A stretch of DNA of 64,000 bases from JBGPLJ01 sp035644395 (lineage in GTDB: Bacteria; Pseudomonadota; Gammaproteobacteria; Steroidobacterales; Steroidobacteraceae), in NCBI GenBank assembly GCA_035644395.1, contig DASQOR010000071.1:35848-99847 (forward strand), in the 5' to 3' direction. A program made the position numbers and the translations under genes. Below the pieces are notes generated by a model, which worked only from the letters and a program-made list of their open reading frames with translations, was not told where the DNA came from and did no database searches. The stretch's first letter is position 1. Every line of letters begins with the position of its first letter. Below, one piece after another: positions 43,379 through 52,146 of this stretch.

Positions 43379-44584
43379 TTACGGATTGCCGACGAGGTCG
43401 CCGAGGTGCAGCGGGTGATCCGATTCCATGATCAGGCCGTAGCTCAGGCGCTCGTAGGTCTTGAACACCATGAACGTCCCCACATGCTCATCGGGCAGGC
43501 GCACGTTATAGCCGAACGCGCCACGCGTGGGGTCGCGCGCCGCATCGCCGTGCTGGTACACGCCGAGCACGTGACCGGGTTCGAGGCCGTCCGCCGAGCC
43601 ACGGTTGACCACCACGACCTGGTAGGCGCCGAAATTCGCGACGCCGTCGATGACGGACATGATGATGCCCTTGATGTCATGCCCGGGTGCGTGCGGCACG
43701 AAGTCGAGCGGCACGTCCAGCGAATCGCCGATGAGGAGATCGCCGGCGCGAGTCTCGCGGGCCGACTCGGTGAGGGCGAGCTTCGCCGGGCTGCCAGGCC
43801 GCATGACGCGGGCGCTCGCCGTATAGATGCCCTGGTAGCCGAGCACGTCTCCGTTTTCCGGATCGACGAGCGGATCGCCGACGTGAACGATGTTGTAGCG
43901 GGAGTTCTGCTCGCCGCTGAGATTCATCGCATACACTTCGCTGCCGACGCCCGCGACGATGTGCTGATCGCGCGCCGCCAGCACGTACGGGAGCGTCTTG
44001 GTCTGCTCCTTCTCGAGCACCGAAGGCTTCGACATGAAAGCCGCCACGACTTCGTACGGGATCGCCTTGATCGCGTCGGCGAGATCCGTGCCGCGCATCT
44101 GCGGCGACATGCGCGCATCGGCGCCGCGCGTGAGCGACACGAGCGGCTGGCCATTCGCGCCGACGCCCAGGCTCAGCGTGTCGCCGGGATAGATCAGGTG
44201 CGGATTCTCGATCTGCGGATTCACGTACCAGATTTCCGGCCAGTACCAGGGATCGCGCAGGAACTTGCTGGCGATGTCCCACAGCGTGTCGCCGCGCTGG
44301 ACGACGTATTTCTGGGGTGCCGACGGATTCAGGACCGGCTGGCTGGCCGGGGCTTCCTCCGTGGCCGTTGCCTCCTCGGCTGGCGCTGCCTGTTCGGCGG
44401 GCGCAGGCGGGGCCGTCTCTTGGGCCGGCGGCGGCGGCATGGCGGCCTCGTCACGACTGGCTTTGTCACCGCCGCAGGCGGTGAGAGTCCCAATAATAAG
44501 AATAGAGGCGAGCGCCCAGCCCAAGGGTCTCAAGGCGCTTGGCCGCGAGTCGATTCGCGCCGTAACTCGCTGATAATCAAGCAT
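43379..44584 (-). CDS. LysM-domain lipoprotein
   Basis: A 401-residue cell-envelope protein that binds peptidoglycan. The signal peptide ends in IGTLTAC, with the lipidated Cys at residue 37. An Ala/Pro/Glu-rich linker leads to a LysM domain (YVVQRGDTLWDIASKFLRDP ... NPHLIYPGDTLSL). The remaining 280 residues show IPYEVVAAFMSKPSVLEKEQ and LPYVLAARDQHIVAGVGSEV. A final segment, FGYNVRLPDEHVGTFMVFKT, resembles the conserved C-terminus seen in LysM proteins next to dprA in many gammaproteobacteria. The ATG at 44584 has an AGGAG site; the frame is open further upstream as leader noise. It is divergent from def. Confidence 0.92.
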   Translation of the reverse strand: MLDYQRVTARIDSRPSALRPLGWALASILIIGTLTACGGDKASRDEAAMPPPPAQETAPPAPAEQAAPAEEATATEEAPASQPVLNPSAPQKYVVQRGDTLWDIASKFLRDPWYWPEIWYVNPQIENPHLIYPGDTLSLGVGANGQPLVSLTRGADARMSPQMRGTDLADAIKAIPYEVVAAFMSKPSVLEKEQTKTLPYVLAARDQHIVAGVGSEVYAMNLSGEQNSRYNIVHVGDPLVDPENGDVLGYQGIYTASARVMRPGSPAKLALTESARETRAGDLLIGDSLDVPLDFVPHAPGHDIKGIIMSVIDGVANFGAYQVVVVNRGSADGLEPGHVLGVYQHGDAARDPTRGAFGYNVRLPDEHVGTFMVFKTYERLSYGLIMESDHPLHLGDLVGNP

Positions 44585-44628
44585 TACGAGCTCCTGCGAT
44601 GCGATAGGGGCGACCTGAACGACGCTGC

Positions 44629-44634
44629 TATAAT
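44629..44634 (+). promoter_or_regulatory. Perfect -10 hexamer (TATAAT) upstream of def
   Basis: TATAAT stands in a GC-rich context (GCTATAATGCC) 161 bases before the def ATG. No good -35 hexamer lies 16-18 bases before it, so recognition may rely on an extended -10 or an activator. It is the best candidate for the def-fmt-rsmB-ntrYX promoter. The 44585-44794 gap otherwise holds the divergent LysM promoter, without other clear sites. Confidence 0.45.
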
Positions 44635-44794
44635 GCCGGCCGACACGGGCGCCGCCGAAACGGAAGTCCACACACAAGGACGGATTGAGGGTTCCGGCGC
44701 CAGATAGTCGTCACACACCGACACTAACTTCAGTGCAGACATAAATTTAGCAGCATTTGTGCGGGGATTGCACGAATTATCATCCCCAAGTCCA

Positions 44795-45331
44795 ATGGCC
44801 AAACTGACAATCCTCGAATACCCCGACCCCCGGCTGCGCACGCGCGCCGCCCCCGTGACCGTCTTCGACCAGGCCCTCGGGCAGCTGGCCGAGGACATGC
44901 TCGAGACTATGTATAACGCCAAGGGCGTGGGGCTGGCGGCGACGCAGGTCAATGTTCACAAACGATTCCTGGTTACGGACGTGTCCGAGGAGCGAAATCA
45001 GCCCCTGGTCCTGGTCAATCCCCGGCTGGTGGACCTTGTGGATAAGTCTGTCAGCCAGGAGGGGTGCCTGTCGGTCCCCGGCATTTTCGAGGACGTCGAG
45101 CGGGCGCGGCGGATCCGGGTCGAGTACCAGGACTTGCGCGGTGCCCGGCAGGAACTCGAGACCGAAGGGCTGTTGGGGGTCTGCATCCAGCACGAAATCG
45201 ATCACCTCGAGGGCAAGCTCTTCGTCGATTACCTGTCCGAGCTCAAGCGCGAGCGCATCCGCAAGAAACTCGAGAAGGAACGCCGCCAGCGTCCCGAGCC
45301 GGCGGTTCGATCGCGTACGCCCGCGCTCTGA
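44795..45331 (+). CDS. def: Peptide deformylase
   Basis: Metal-dependent enzyme that removes the N-formyl group from new proteins. All three family motifs are present in 178 residues: GVGLAATQV, EGCLSVPG and QHEIDHLEG with the HExxH metal site. The ATG at 44795 gives the usual MAKLTILEYPDPRLR start. A basic C-terminal tail (KKLEKERRQRPEP) is common in gammaproteobacterial enzymes. The stop is 2 bases from a 24-bp inverted repeat that contains the fmt start. Confidence 0.97.
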   Translation: MAKLTILEYPDPRLRTRAAPVTVFDQALGQLAEDMLETMYNAKGVGLAATQVNVHKRFLVTDVSEERNQPLVLVNPRLVDLVDKSVSQEGCLSVPGIFEDVERARRIRVEYQDLRGARQELETEGLLGVCIQHEIDHLEGKLFVDYLSELKRERIRKKLEKERRQRPEPAVRSRTPAL

Positions 45332-45333
45332 CG

Positions 45334-45407
45334 GGAAATGGGGACATTCCTGATTTTCCGCTAACGCCGCTCTCTGCTCTCGTAAAATCAGGAATGTCCC
45401 CATTTCC
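45334..45407. repeat. Perfect 24-bp inverted repeat spanning the def/fmt junction
   Basis: Left arm 45334-45357 (GGAAATGGGGACATTCCTGA plus TTTT) and right arm 45384-45407 are exact reverse complements, separated by 26 bases. The left arm begins 2 bases after the def stop, and the right arm contains the fmt ATG (45394-45396). Arms of the form AAATGGGGAC... occur as dispersed palindromes in gammaproteobacterial genomes, often near REP-associated transposases, so this is probably a small mobile palindrome (that link is family knowledge, not shown here). In the mRNA it would fold into a hairpin covering the fmt start region. Confidence 0.9.
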
Positions 45408-46341
45408 TCGCCAGCTGCGCGTCGTGTTCGCAGGCACACCCGCCTTCGCCGTGCCGGCGCTCGACGCGCTCATCGAGGCTGGCCACGAAATCTGCGCGGT
45501 CTACACCCAGCCGGATCGCCCGTCGGGGCGCGGCCGCAAGCTCACGGCCTCGGCGGTCAAGACCCGGGCGCTCGTGCGCCGGCTGCACATCGAACAGCCT
45601 TCATCGATGAAATCGCCGGAATCGGCGGAGCGGCTGAGTTCGCTGACACCCGACGCGATGGTCGTCGTGGCGTACGGGCAGATCCTGCCGCAGGCCGTGC
45701 TCGACGTGCCGCGGCTCGGTTGCTTCAACATCCACGCCTCGCTCCTGCCGCGCTGGCGCGGCGCGGCGCCGATTCAACACGCGATTCTCGCGGGCGATCC
45801 GCGCACGGGTGTCAGCATCATGCGCATGACACAGGGTCTCGATTCGGGGCCCGTCATCGCGCAGCGCGAGCTTCGCATCGATCCGCAGATGTCGGCCGGT
45901 GAGCTGCACGACGCCCTCGCACCGCTCGGCGCTTCGCTGATGGTCGAGGCGCTCGAGCAGGTTGCCGGAGGACACGCAGCGCCACGCGAGCAGAACGCGG
46001 GCGATGCGACCCATGCGCCGAAGATCGTGCGCGGCGATGCGCACATCGACTGGAATGCGTCCGCCGAACGGATCGAACGTCAGGTGCGCGCGTACGATCC
46101 GTGGCCCGGCGCGGAATCCTCGTGGCGCGGCGGGCCGCTCAAGATCTGGCGCGCGCAAGCACGGGACCGTGCCGTGAATGCACCGGCCGGCGAGATACTG
46201 CAGGCGGACGCGGGTGGCATTGAAGTCGCTTGCGGCACCGGCGTACTGGCGCTGCTCGCGCTGCAACTGCCCGGCCGCAACCGCGTTACGGCGGCGGACT
46301 TCGTCCACGCACATGCCATGACCGGCGATCGGCTGATTTGA
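45394..46341 (+). CDS. fmt: Methionyl-tRNA formyltransferase
   Basis: Adds a formyl group to initiator Met-tRNA. The 315-residue enzyme shows the N-terminal RVVFAGTPAFAVPALDALIE, the formyl-folate site VVVAYGQILPQAVL, and the catalytic NIHASLLPRWRGAAPIQHAI with Asn-His. GVSIMRMTQGLDSGPVI then leads to a C-terminal OB-like tRNA-binding domain (about 205-310). The only suitable start is ATG 45394, which lies inside the right arm of the inverted repeat. The first 8 residues (MSPFPRQL) are therefore partly supplied by the repeat and there is no good Shine-Dalgarno site before it, so initiation may depend on coupling with def. Confidence 0.96.
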   Translation: MSPFPRQLRVVFAGTPAFAVPALDALIEAGHEICAVYTQPDRPSGRGRKLTASAVKTRALVRRLHIEQPSSMKSPESAERLSSLTPDAMVVVAYGQILPQAVLDVPRLGCFNIHASLLPRWRGAAPIQHAILAGDPRTGVSIMRMTQGLDSGPVIAQRELRIDPQMSAGELHDALAPLGASLMVEALEQVAGGHAAPREQNAGDATHAPKIVRGDAHIDWNASAERIERQVRAYDPWPGAESSWRGGPLKIWRAQARDRAVNAPAGEILQADAGGIEVACGTGVLALLALQLPGRNRVTAADFVHAHAMTGDRLI

Positions 46342-46352
46342 GCCCGACCCGC

Positions 46353-47705
46353 ATGGCCGTCACTGAAGAAGGATCGACCGGCGCCGCATCGCGCGCGGCT
46401 GCCGCACGGGTCGTGCACGCCGTCGTCGACGGCGGGCGCAATCTCGATCGCGCGCTCGACGAGGCGAGGAGCGGCCTTCCGCAGCGTGCGCACGCGGAAC
46501 TGCAGGCCTGGACCTACGGCAGCTTGCGGTGGTGGCCGCGCATCGAACGGCAGCTGGCGGCGCTCAGCGCGCGGCCGCTGGCTGAGCTCGATCGCCTGCC
46601 GCTCGCGCTACTCGGCGTCGCCTTGTTCCAGATCCAGCATTCGCCGATTCCGGCGCACGCGATCGTCGACGAATCGGTCGCTGCGACGCGACTCATCGAC
46701 GCCGCGCGCGCCAGCGGCTTTGTCAATGCGGTCCTGCGCCGCTACCTGCGCGAAAGGCCCGCCATCGACGCGCGCGTGCTCAAGCACCCGGTCGGCCGGT
46801 ACGCTCATCCGCGGTGGCTGATCGAGATGCTGCAGGACGATTGGCCGGAGGATTTCCAGCACATACTCGACGCCGGCAACGAACATCCGCCGCTTTGGCT
46901 GCGCGTCAACGCGCGTCGCCAGCCGGTTGCCGCATTCGAAGAGACACTGGTCGCCGCAGGGTTGTCCGCTGAACCTTCGCCGTTCGTGCCGGGCGCGCTC
47001 AAGCTCTCCGCAGCCGTTGCGGTCGATGCCATTCCGGGTTTCGCGGCGGGCGCGGTGTCGGTGCAGGACGCGGGCGCGCAGCTCGCAGCCCTCCTGCTCG
47101 ACCTGCAAGCCGGACAGCGCGTTCTCGACGCCTGTGCGGCGCCGGGTGGAAAAACGGGCCACATCGCGGAGGCTGCGCCCGGCCTCGCGGAGCTCGTCGC
47201 AATCGACAACGATCCGGATCGGGTTGCGCTCATCCGCGAGAATCTCGAGCGGCTCGGCTTGACCGCAAGCCTTGCGGCGGCGGACGCCGCGCAGCCGCGG
47301 GACTGGTGGGATGGCCGGCCATTCGATCGAATCCTGCTCGACGTGCCCTGTTCGGCGACCGGTGTCATCCGTCGGCACCCGGATATCAAGGTGCTGCGCC
47401 GGCGCGCGGACATCGCCGCCTTCGCCCGCCAGCAATCCACGCTCCTGGCGTCGCTTTGGCCCTTGCTCGTCCCGGGCGGGCGGCTCGTGTACGCGAGCTG
47501 TTCGATGCTGCGAGCGGAGAATTCCGCCGTTATCGGCGATTTCGCCGGCCGGCACGCGGACGCCCGCATCGTTCGGCCACTGGCGGTGCCGGCCGGTCTC
47601 GGCCGTACACGCGGGACGGAACCGGGACTCTATTTAATAGTCGGTGAGGCGGGCACCGACGGCTTCTATTATGCTTGTCTCGAAAAAACCACGACGACAG
47701 TTTGA
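46353..47705 (+). CDS. rsmB: 16S rRNA (cytosine(967)-C5)-methyltransferase RsmB
   Basis: Methylates C967 of 16S rRNA. The 450-residue protein has an N-terminal NusB-like helical domain (about 10-150) and a Rossmann methyltransferase domain. Visible motifs are the SAM loop LDACAAPGGKTGHIAE, DVPCSATGVIRRHPDIK with the catalytic Cys region, and VYASCSMLRAEN with the second Cys. The ATG at 46353 was chosen; a TTG at 46338 overlapping the fmt stop would add 5 residues. It is the third gene of the def-fmt-rsmB unit that continues into ntrYX. Confidence 0.96.
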   Translation: MAVTEEGSTGAASRAAAARVVHAVVDGGRNLDRALDEARSGLPQRAHAELQAWTYGSLRWWPRIERQLAALSARPLAELDRLPLALLGVALFQIQHSPIPAHAIVDESVAATRLIDAARASGFVNAVLRRYLRERPAIDARVLKHPVGRYAHPRWLIEMLQDDWPEDFQHILDAGNEHPPLWLRVNARRQPVAAFEETLVAAGLSAEPSPFVPGALKLSAAVAVDAIPGFAAGAVSVQDAGAQLAALLLDLQAGQRVLDACAAPGGKTGHIAEAAPGLAELVAIDNDPDRVALIRENLERLGLTASLAAADAAQPRDWWDGRPFDRILLDVPCSATGVIRRHPDIKVLRRRADIAAFARQQSTLLASLWPLLVPGGRLVYASCSMLRAENSAVIGDFAGRHADARIVRPLAVPAGLGRTRGTEPGLYLIVGEAGTDGFYYACLEKTTTTV

Positions 47706-47716
47706 AAAGCCCACCC

Positions 47717-48352
47717 ATGGCCTGGACGGGGAACAGTCGATGTCGAGCCGCCGACCCGAGATCGCGCCGATGGGTTGGTCTGTGCGCCGTGCTGACGATG
47801 GCCGTCGCCGCGATCGGCGCCTATGCGGACCCGCTCACCGGCACCTTCGAACTGCGTAACGCCGCCATCGAACACGACGACCACAGCTATCTGCTGTCCG
47901 CGCAGGTGCAGCTGCCGGTCGATGATTCCGTTCGCGATGCGTTGAAGCAGGGCTTGCCGCTCAGGCTCGAACTCGAAGTGGAGGTTTCACGGCCGCGGCG
48001 CTTCTGGCCGGATGCGACGCTGGCAACGGCGACCGAACAGTACGAGCTCACCTATCACGCCGTCACCGATCGCTTCCGCGTCGACAAGGGCAGCGATGGC
48101 GCGAGCGCGGCGCCGGCGAACGGCGACGCGACTACGTATTCCGACCTCGACAGCGCGCTCGCGGCGCTCGGTAAGATCGACCGGCTGCCGATCGTCGAGC
48201 AGGCGGCGGTCGATGACGCACGCCGCTACAACGTGAACGTGCGGGCGACGGTTTCCGTCGGCGACCTGCCGGCGACGTTGAAGCTCCTGATGTTCTGGCG
48301 CGAGGACTGGAAGCGCAGCACCGAGTGGTACGCATGGCCCCTGAGCCAATAG
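47717..48352 (+). CDS. DUF4390 protein
   Basis: A 211-residue protein of the DUF4390 family. A signal or anchor helix lies at residues 20-36 (WVGLCAVLTMAVAAIGAYA). The rest is a periplasmic beta domain with LTGTFELRNAAIEHDDHSYL and LRLELEVEVSRPRRFWPDAT, ending DLPATLKLLMFWREDWKRST. Family members sit between rsmB and ntrY in many gammaproteobacteria, suggesting a link with NtrY signalling, though none is proven. The ATG at 47717 is preferred over a TTG at 47675. Its stop overlaps the ntrY start by 19 bases. Confidence 0.88.
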   Translation: MAWTGNSRCRAADPRSRRWVGLCAVLTMAVAAIGAYADPLTGTFELRNAAIEHDDHSYLLSAQVQLPVDDSVRDALKQGLPLRLELEVEVSRPRRFWPDATLATATEQYELTYHAVTDRFRVDKGSDGASAAPANGDATTYSDLDSALAALGKIDRLPIVEQAAVDDARRYNVNVRATVSVGDLPATLKLLMFWREDWKRSTEWYAWPLSQ

Positions 48353-50712
48353 ACAAGCCTGCGGCGACGGAGCCGCCGGTCATCGAGTCGCTGGCGGGCG
48401 AGCCGCCCATCGACGAGACGCCGGCCGTCGACCCGGTGGCCGGGCTGTTCGGCGTCGGCCTCAAGCGGCGCATCGCGATGGTCGTGCAGACGCTGCGCAG
48501 ATGGGGCGCGTATGCGCTCATCGGCGTCGCGGCACTGCTGTGGCTCATCGGCCTGTTCGCGCTCACCCGTACCGCCGACAACTCCACGGAATTCAGCCAC
48601 TACCACCCGTGGATCCTGCTCTTCAACGCGGTGCTGCTCGTCGGGCTCCTGGCGGTGCTGACCTACAAGATCACGCAGCTGGTGCGCGAGTACCGCAAGC
48701 ACCAGCCGGGCTCGCGCCTGAAGGCGCGCACGCTGATGCTGTTCGGCCTGCTCGTCATCGGGCCGCTGCTGATGGTGTATTTCTCGGCGCTCTATTTCCT
48801 CAATCGCGGCATCGACAGCTGGTTCCACGTCGAGGTGCGCCAGGGCCTTTCGGATGCGATGGAAGTCAGCCGCAGCTCGCTCAACCTGAGGATGAGCGAG
48901 TATCTCGAGCGCACGGAGGATCTCGCCGCGGCCTTCACCCGCGAACCGAACGTTTCGCGCATGGCGCGGCTCGATCACGAGCGGCGCCTGACGGGCGCGA
49001 GCGAGCTCACGATCTTCGGACAGCACGGCCGGGTGATCGCGACGAGCGCGGAGCTGCTGTCGGCCGATGCGCCGACGCAGCCCTCCGACGAAATCATGCT
49101 GCAGATCCGCCAGGGCCAGCCCTACGCGAGCCTCGATGTGCTGCCGGGCGGCGGCTACGTGATCCGCACGGCCGCTCCGCTATCGCCGGAGGGCCCGGGA
49201 AGCGAGCCACGCACGCTGGTCGCGATCTATCCCGTGCCCGAACGCATCGCGCAGCTCACCGACACGGTGCAGCGTGCGTACACACAGTACGGTGAAATGA
49301 CGTACCTGCGCGAGCCGCTCAAGATCACCTTCGGGTTGCTGCTGACATTGGTCCTGCTGCTCTCGCTGCTCGCCGCCGTTTACGGCGCTTTCTTCTCGGC
49401 CCAGAATCTCGTGCGGCCGATCCAGGACCTGGTCGCCGGCACGCGTGCCGTTGCGAAAGGCGACTTCAATACGCGACTACCGCTGACCACGCGCGATGAG
49501 ATGGGCTTTCTCGTGCATTCGTTCAACGACATGACGCGCCGTCTGTCGCGCGCGCGCGAGGAGACGACGCGCGTTCAGCAGGCGGTCGAAAACGAGCGCG
49601 CGAACCTCGCCGCCGTGCTCGCCGGCGTGTCGACGGGCGTGATCAGCCTCGAGGCCGACCGCCGCATCCGTGTCGCCAACCGGGCGGCGGGCACGATTCT
49701 CGGCGCGGACCTGGAGGCGGGCGCCGGACAGACGCTCGCCGAGGCCGCAGCCGGTCAACCGCTCGTCGAACAGTTCATCCAGGCCGTCGAGCTCTATCTC
49801 GATGCCGGCCAGACGCAATGGCGGGAACAGATCACGCTGCAGGCAAGCTCCGGCCGACGCGTGCTGATGTGCGCCTGCACGACCCTGCTCGGTGAAGACG
49901 AGCAGCCCGGCGGCTATGTCATCGTGTTTGACGACATCACGACGCTCCTGCAGGCGCAGCGCGACGCCGCCTGGGGCGAAGTTGCGCGCCGGCTCGCGCA
50001 CGAGATCAAGAACCCGCTGACGCCGATCCAGCTGTCGGCCGAGCGTATGCGGCGCCGCTTCCGTGGCCGGGTCGAGGGCGAAGACGAACAGGTGCTCGAC
50101 CGCGCCACGAACACGATCGTGCAGCAGGTCGAAGCGATGAAGCAGATGGTAAACGCGTTCAGCGAATACGCGCGCGCGCCCGATATGAAGATCGTCCGTT
50201 TCGACCTGAACCAGCTGGTCACCGAAGTGTCGGACCTTTACCGCGCGCAGGATCCGCGCGTCGCGATCCGGCTCGAACTCGACGCCCGCATGCCGGAAAT
50301 CGAAGCCGACCGCGGGCGCGTGCGGCAGATTTTCAACAACCTGTTCACCAATTCGCTCGAGGCGCTGGAAGGCCAGGAAAACGGTGCCATCGACGTGGAA
50401 TCGAAACTCGAGGAATCGCAGGGCACGCGGCTCGCGGAAATCATCGTCTCGGACAACGGCCCGGGTTTCCAGCGGGATCTGCTCGGACAGGTGTTCGATC
50501 CGTACGTGACCAGCAAGCCGAAAGGCACGGGCCTCGGCCTTGCGATCGTGAAGAAGATCGTCGAGGAGCACGGGGGCCGCATCGAAGCGGACAACAGGCC
50601 GGCGGGCGGAGCGCGCGTGCGCATCCTGCTGCCGGTGAGCGAAGCCGGACGCGCGGCCACAGCGCCGCGCGCCGAGCGCAGTCGAAGTGAAGCGAGGAGG
50701 GAACGGGCATGA
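48334..50712 (+). CDS. ntrY: NtrY-like sensor histidine kinase
   Basis: A 792-residue membrane kinase. Helices near residues 48-70, 83-107, 130-152 and 330-355 bound a periplasmic/transmembrane sensor. A HAMP domain (about 360-410, VRPIQDLVAGTRAVAKGDFN) and a PAS domain (about 425-530) follow. The HisKA site is EVARRLAHEIKNPLTPIQLS, with the phosphorylated His in LAHEIKNP. The ATPase domain has IFNNLFTNSLEALE (N box), IIVSDNGPGF (G1) and PKGTGLGLAIVKKI (G2). The ATG at 48334 was chosen over a GTG at 48325. The partner regulator starts within its stop codon (ATGA). The signal is unknown; relatives respond to nitrogen or redox state. Confidence 0.93.
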   Translation: MAPEPIDKPAATEPPVIESLAGEPPIDETPAVDPVAGLFGVGLKRRIAMVVQTLRRWGAYALIGVAALLWLIGLFALTRTADNSTEFSHYHPWILLFNAVLLVGLLAVLTYKITQLVREYRKHQPGSRLKARTLMLFGLLVIGPLLMVYFSALYFLNRGIDSWFHVEVRQGLSDAMEVSRSSLNLRMSEYLERTEDLAAAFTREPNVSRMARLDHERRLTGASELTIFGQHGRVIATSAELLSADAPTQPSDEIMLQIRQGQPYASLDVLPGGGYVIRTAAPLSPEGPGSEPRTLVAIYPVPERIAQLTDTVQRAYTQYGEMTYLREPLKITFGLLLTLVLLLSLLAAVYGAFFSAQNLVRPIQDLVAGTRAVAKGDFNTRLPLTTRDEMGFLVHSFNDMTRRLSRAREETTRVQQAVENERANLAAVLAGVSTGVISLEADRRIRVANRAAGTILGADLEAGAGQTLAEAAAGQPLVEQFIQAVELYLDAGQTQWREQITLQASSGRRVLMCACTTLLGEDEQPGGYVIVFDDITTLLQAQRDAAWGEVARRLAHEIKNPLTPIQLSAERMRRRFRGRVEGEDEQVLDRATNTIVQQVEAMKQMVNAFSEYARAPDMKIVRFDLNQLVTEVSDLYRAQDPRVAIRLELDARMPEIEADRGRVRQIFNNLFTNSLEALEGQENGAIDVESKLEESQGTRLAEIIVSDNGPGFQRDLLGQVFDPYVTSKPKGTGLGLAIVKKIVEEHGGRIEADNRPAGGARVRILLPVSEAGRAATAPRAERSRSEARRERA

Positions 50713-52073
50713 GCTCACAACGCATTCTGGTGGTGGACGACGAGGCCGACATACGCACTCTCCTCAGGGAGATCCTCTCCGAGGAGGGTTACGAGGTCGA
50801 CGTCGCCGCCGACGCCGGACAGGCGCGGACGTCGCGGGCGCGGCAAAGCCCGGACCTGTGCCTGCTCGACATCTGGATGCCGGATACGGACGGCATCACG
50901 CTCTTGCGCGAATGGTCGCGCGGCCAGGGGCTGGAGTTTCCGGTCGTGATGATGTCCGGTCACGGCACCGTGGAGACGGCGGTCGAGGCGACGCGGCTCG
51001 GCGCTTTCGATTTCGTCGAGAAGCCGCTGTCGCTCGCAAAGCTCCTGCGCACGGTCGAGCGCGCGCTCGACCTCGGCAAGCATCGCAAGCATTCGGCGCG
51101 CGTCGCGCTCCCGACACTGCTCGCGCCGGTCGGCAAGAGCCGCACGATGCTGGCGCTGCGCGAGCAGGTCCAGCAGGTCGCGCCGCATTCGGCGCCGGTG
51201 CTCCTCGTCGGGGAAGCCGGCACGGGACGGGAAGCATTCGCGCGCTACGTGCACGCGCGCAGCGCCCGTGCCGACAAGCCGTTCGTGATGGTGGTTGCCG
51301 GCAATCTCTCGGATGCGACCGCGGAAGCCCAGTTGCGCGGCCGCGAGAGCGACAAGGGAATCGAGCCAGGCTTCTACGAACTGGCCGCGGGCGGCACGCT
51401 CTTCATCAACGGTCTCGATGACCTGTCGCCGGTGGCGCAGCGCCTGCTCGCCGCGAACCTCGAGGCGGGCTCGTTCACCCGCGTGGGCGGCAGGGAGCCG
51501 GCCGCGCTCGATGTGCGCATCCTGAGCTCGGCGCAGCCGACCCTCGAACAGCGATCCTCGCCGGAGCCCTTCCGGCGCGATCTCATCTCGCAGCTCAACG
51601 TGCTCACGCTCAGGGTGCCGCCGCTGCGCGAGTACGCCGAGGACGTGCCGGAACTCCTGCGCCACTACGTCGACCGGCTGGCCGATACCGAAGGGCTGCC
51701 GCTCAGGCGCTTCAGCGTCGCGGCGCAGAACCGCCTTCGCAACTATCCCTGGCCCGGCAATATCCGCGAGCTGCGCAATCTCGTGCAGCGCCTGCTGATC
51801 CTCGGCGGGAGCGAGGACATTTCACTCGAGGAGATCGAGCGCGAGGTGGCGACGCAGACGGCGCAATCCGAGCCGCTGGTGAAACAGGATCTGCTCGCGA
51901 TGCCGCTGCGTGAAGCGCGCGAGCACTTCGAGCGCGCCTACCTGCAGCAGCAGCTGCAGCTCTGCAACGGCAAGGTCGGCCAGCTCGCGAAGCGCGTCGG
52001 CATGGAGCGCACGCACCTCTACCGCAAGCTCCGCTCCCTCGGCGTCGATTTCAGGAATCTCGGCGAGGACTGA
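50709..52073 (+). CDS. ntrX: NtrX-like response regulator with degenerate AAA+ domain
   Basis: A 454-residue partner of NtrY. The receiver domain (1-120) is intact, with acidic pocket Asp10-Asp11 and phospho-acceptor Asp54 (LLDIWMPDTDG). The central AAA+ domain is altered. Walker A reads GEAGTGREAF with Lys replaced by Arg, the Walker B region reads GGTLFINGLDDL rather than GGTLFLDEIGD, and the GAFTGA sigma-54 loop is absent. The C-terminal Fis-type helix-turn-helix is present (LCNGKVGQLAKRVGMERTHL). It therefore probably binds DNA and responds to phosphorylation but does not open sigma-54 promoters. NtrX proteins lacking GAFTGA are known elsewhere. Confidence 0.92.
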   Translation: MSSQRILVVDDEADIRTLLREILSEEGYEVDVAADAGQARTSRARQSPDLCLLDIWMPDTDGITLLREWSRGQGLEFPVVMMSGHGTVETAVEATRLGAFDFVEKPLSLAKLLRTVERALDLGKHRKHSARVALPTLLAPVGKSRTMLALREQVQQVAPHSAPVLLVGEAGTGREAFARYVHARSARADKPFVMVVAGNLSDATAEAQLRGRESDKGIEPGFYELAAGGTLFINGLDDLSPVAQRLLAANLEAGSFTRVGGREPAALDVRILSSAQPTLEQRSSPEPFRRDLISQLNVLTLRVPPLREYAEDVPELLRHYVDRLADTEGLPLRRFSVAAQNRLRNYPWPGNIRELRNLVQRLLILGGSEDISLEEIEREVATQTAQSEPLVKQDLLAMPLREAREHFERAYLQQQLQLCNGKVGQLAKRVGMERTHLYRKLRSLGVDFRNLGED

Positions 52074-52146
52074 TTTTCCGCGGTGCGCGCTCAAGGGCGG
52101 CTGCGGCTCGCCGATATCCTGTGGGCTTGCTCCAAGGGAAGCCCAC

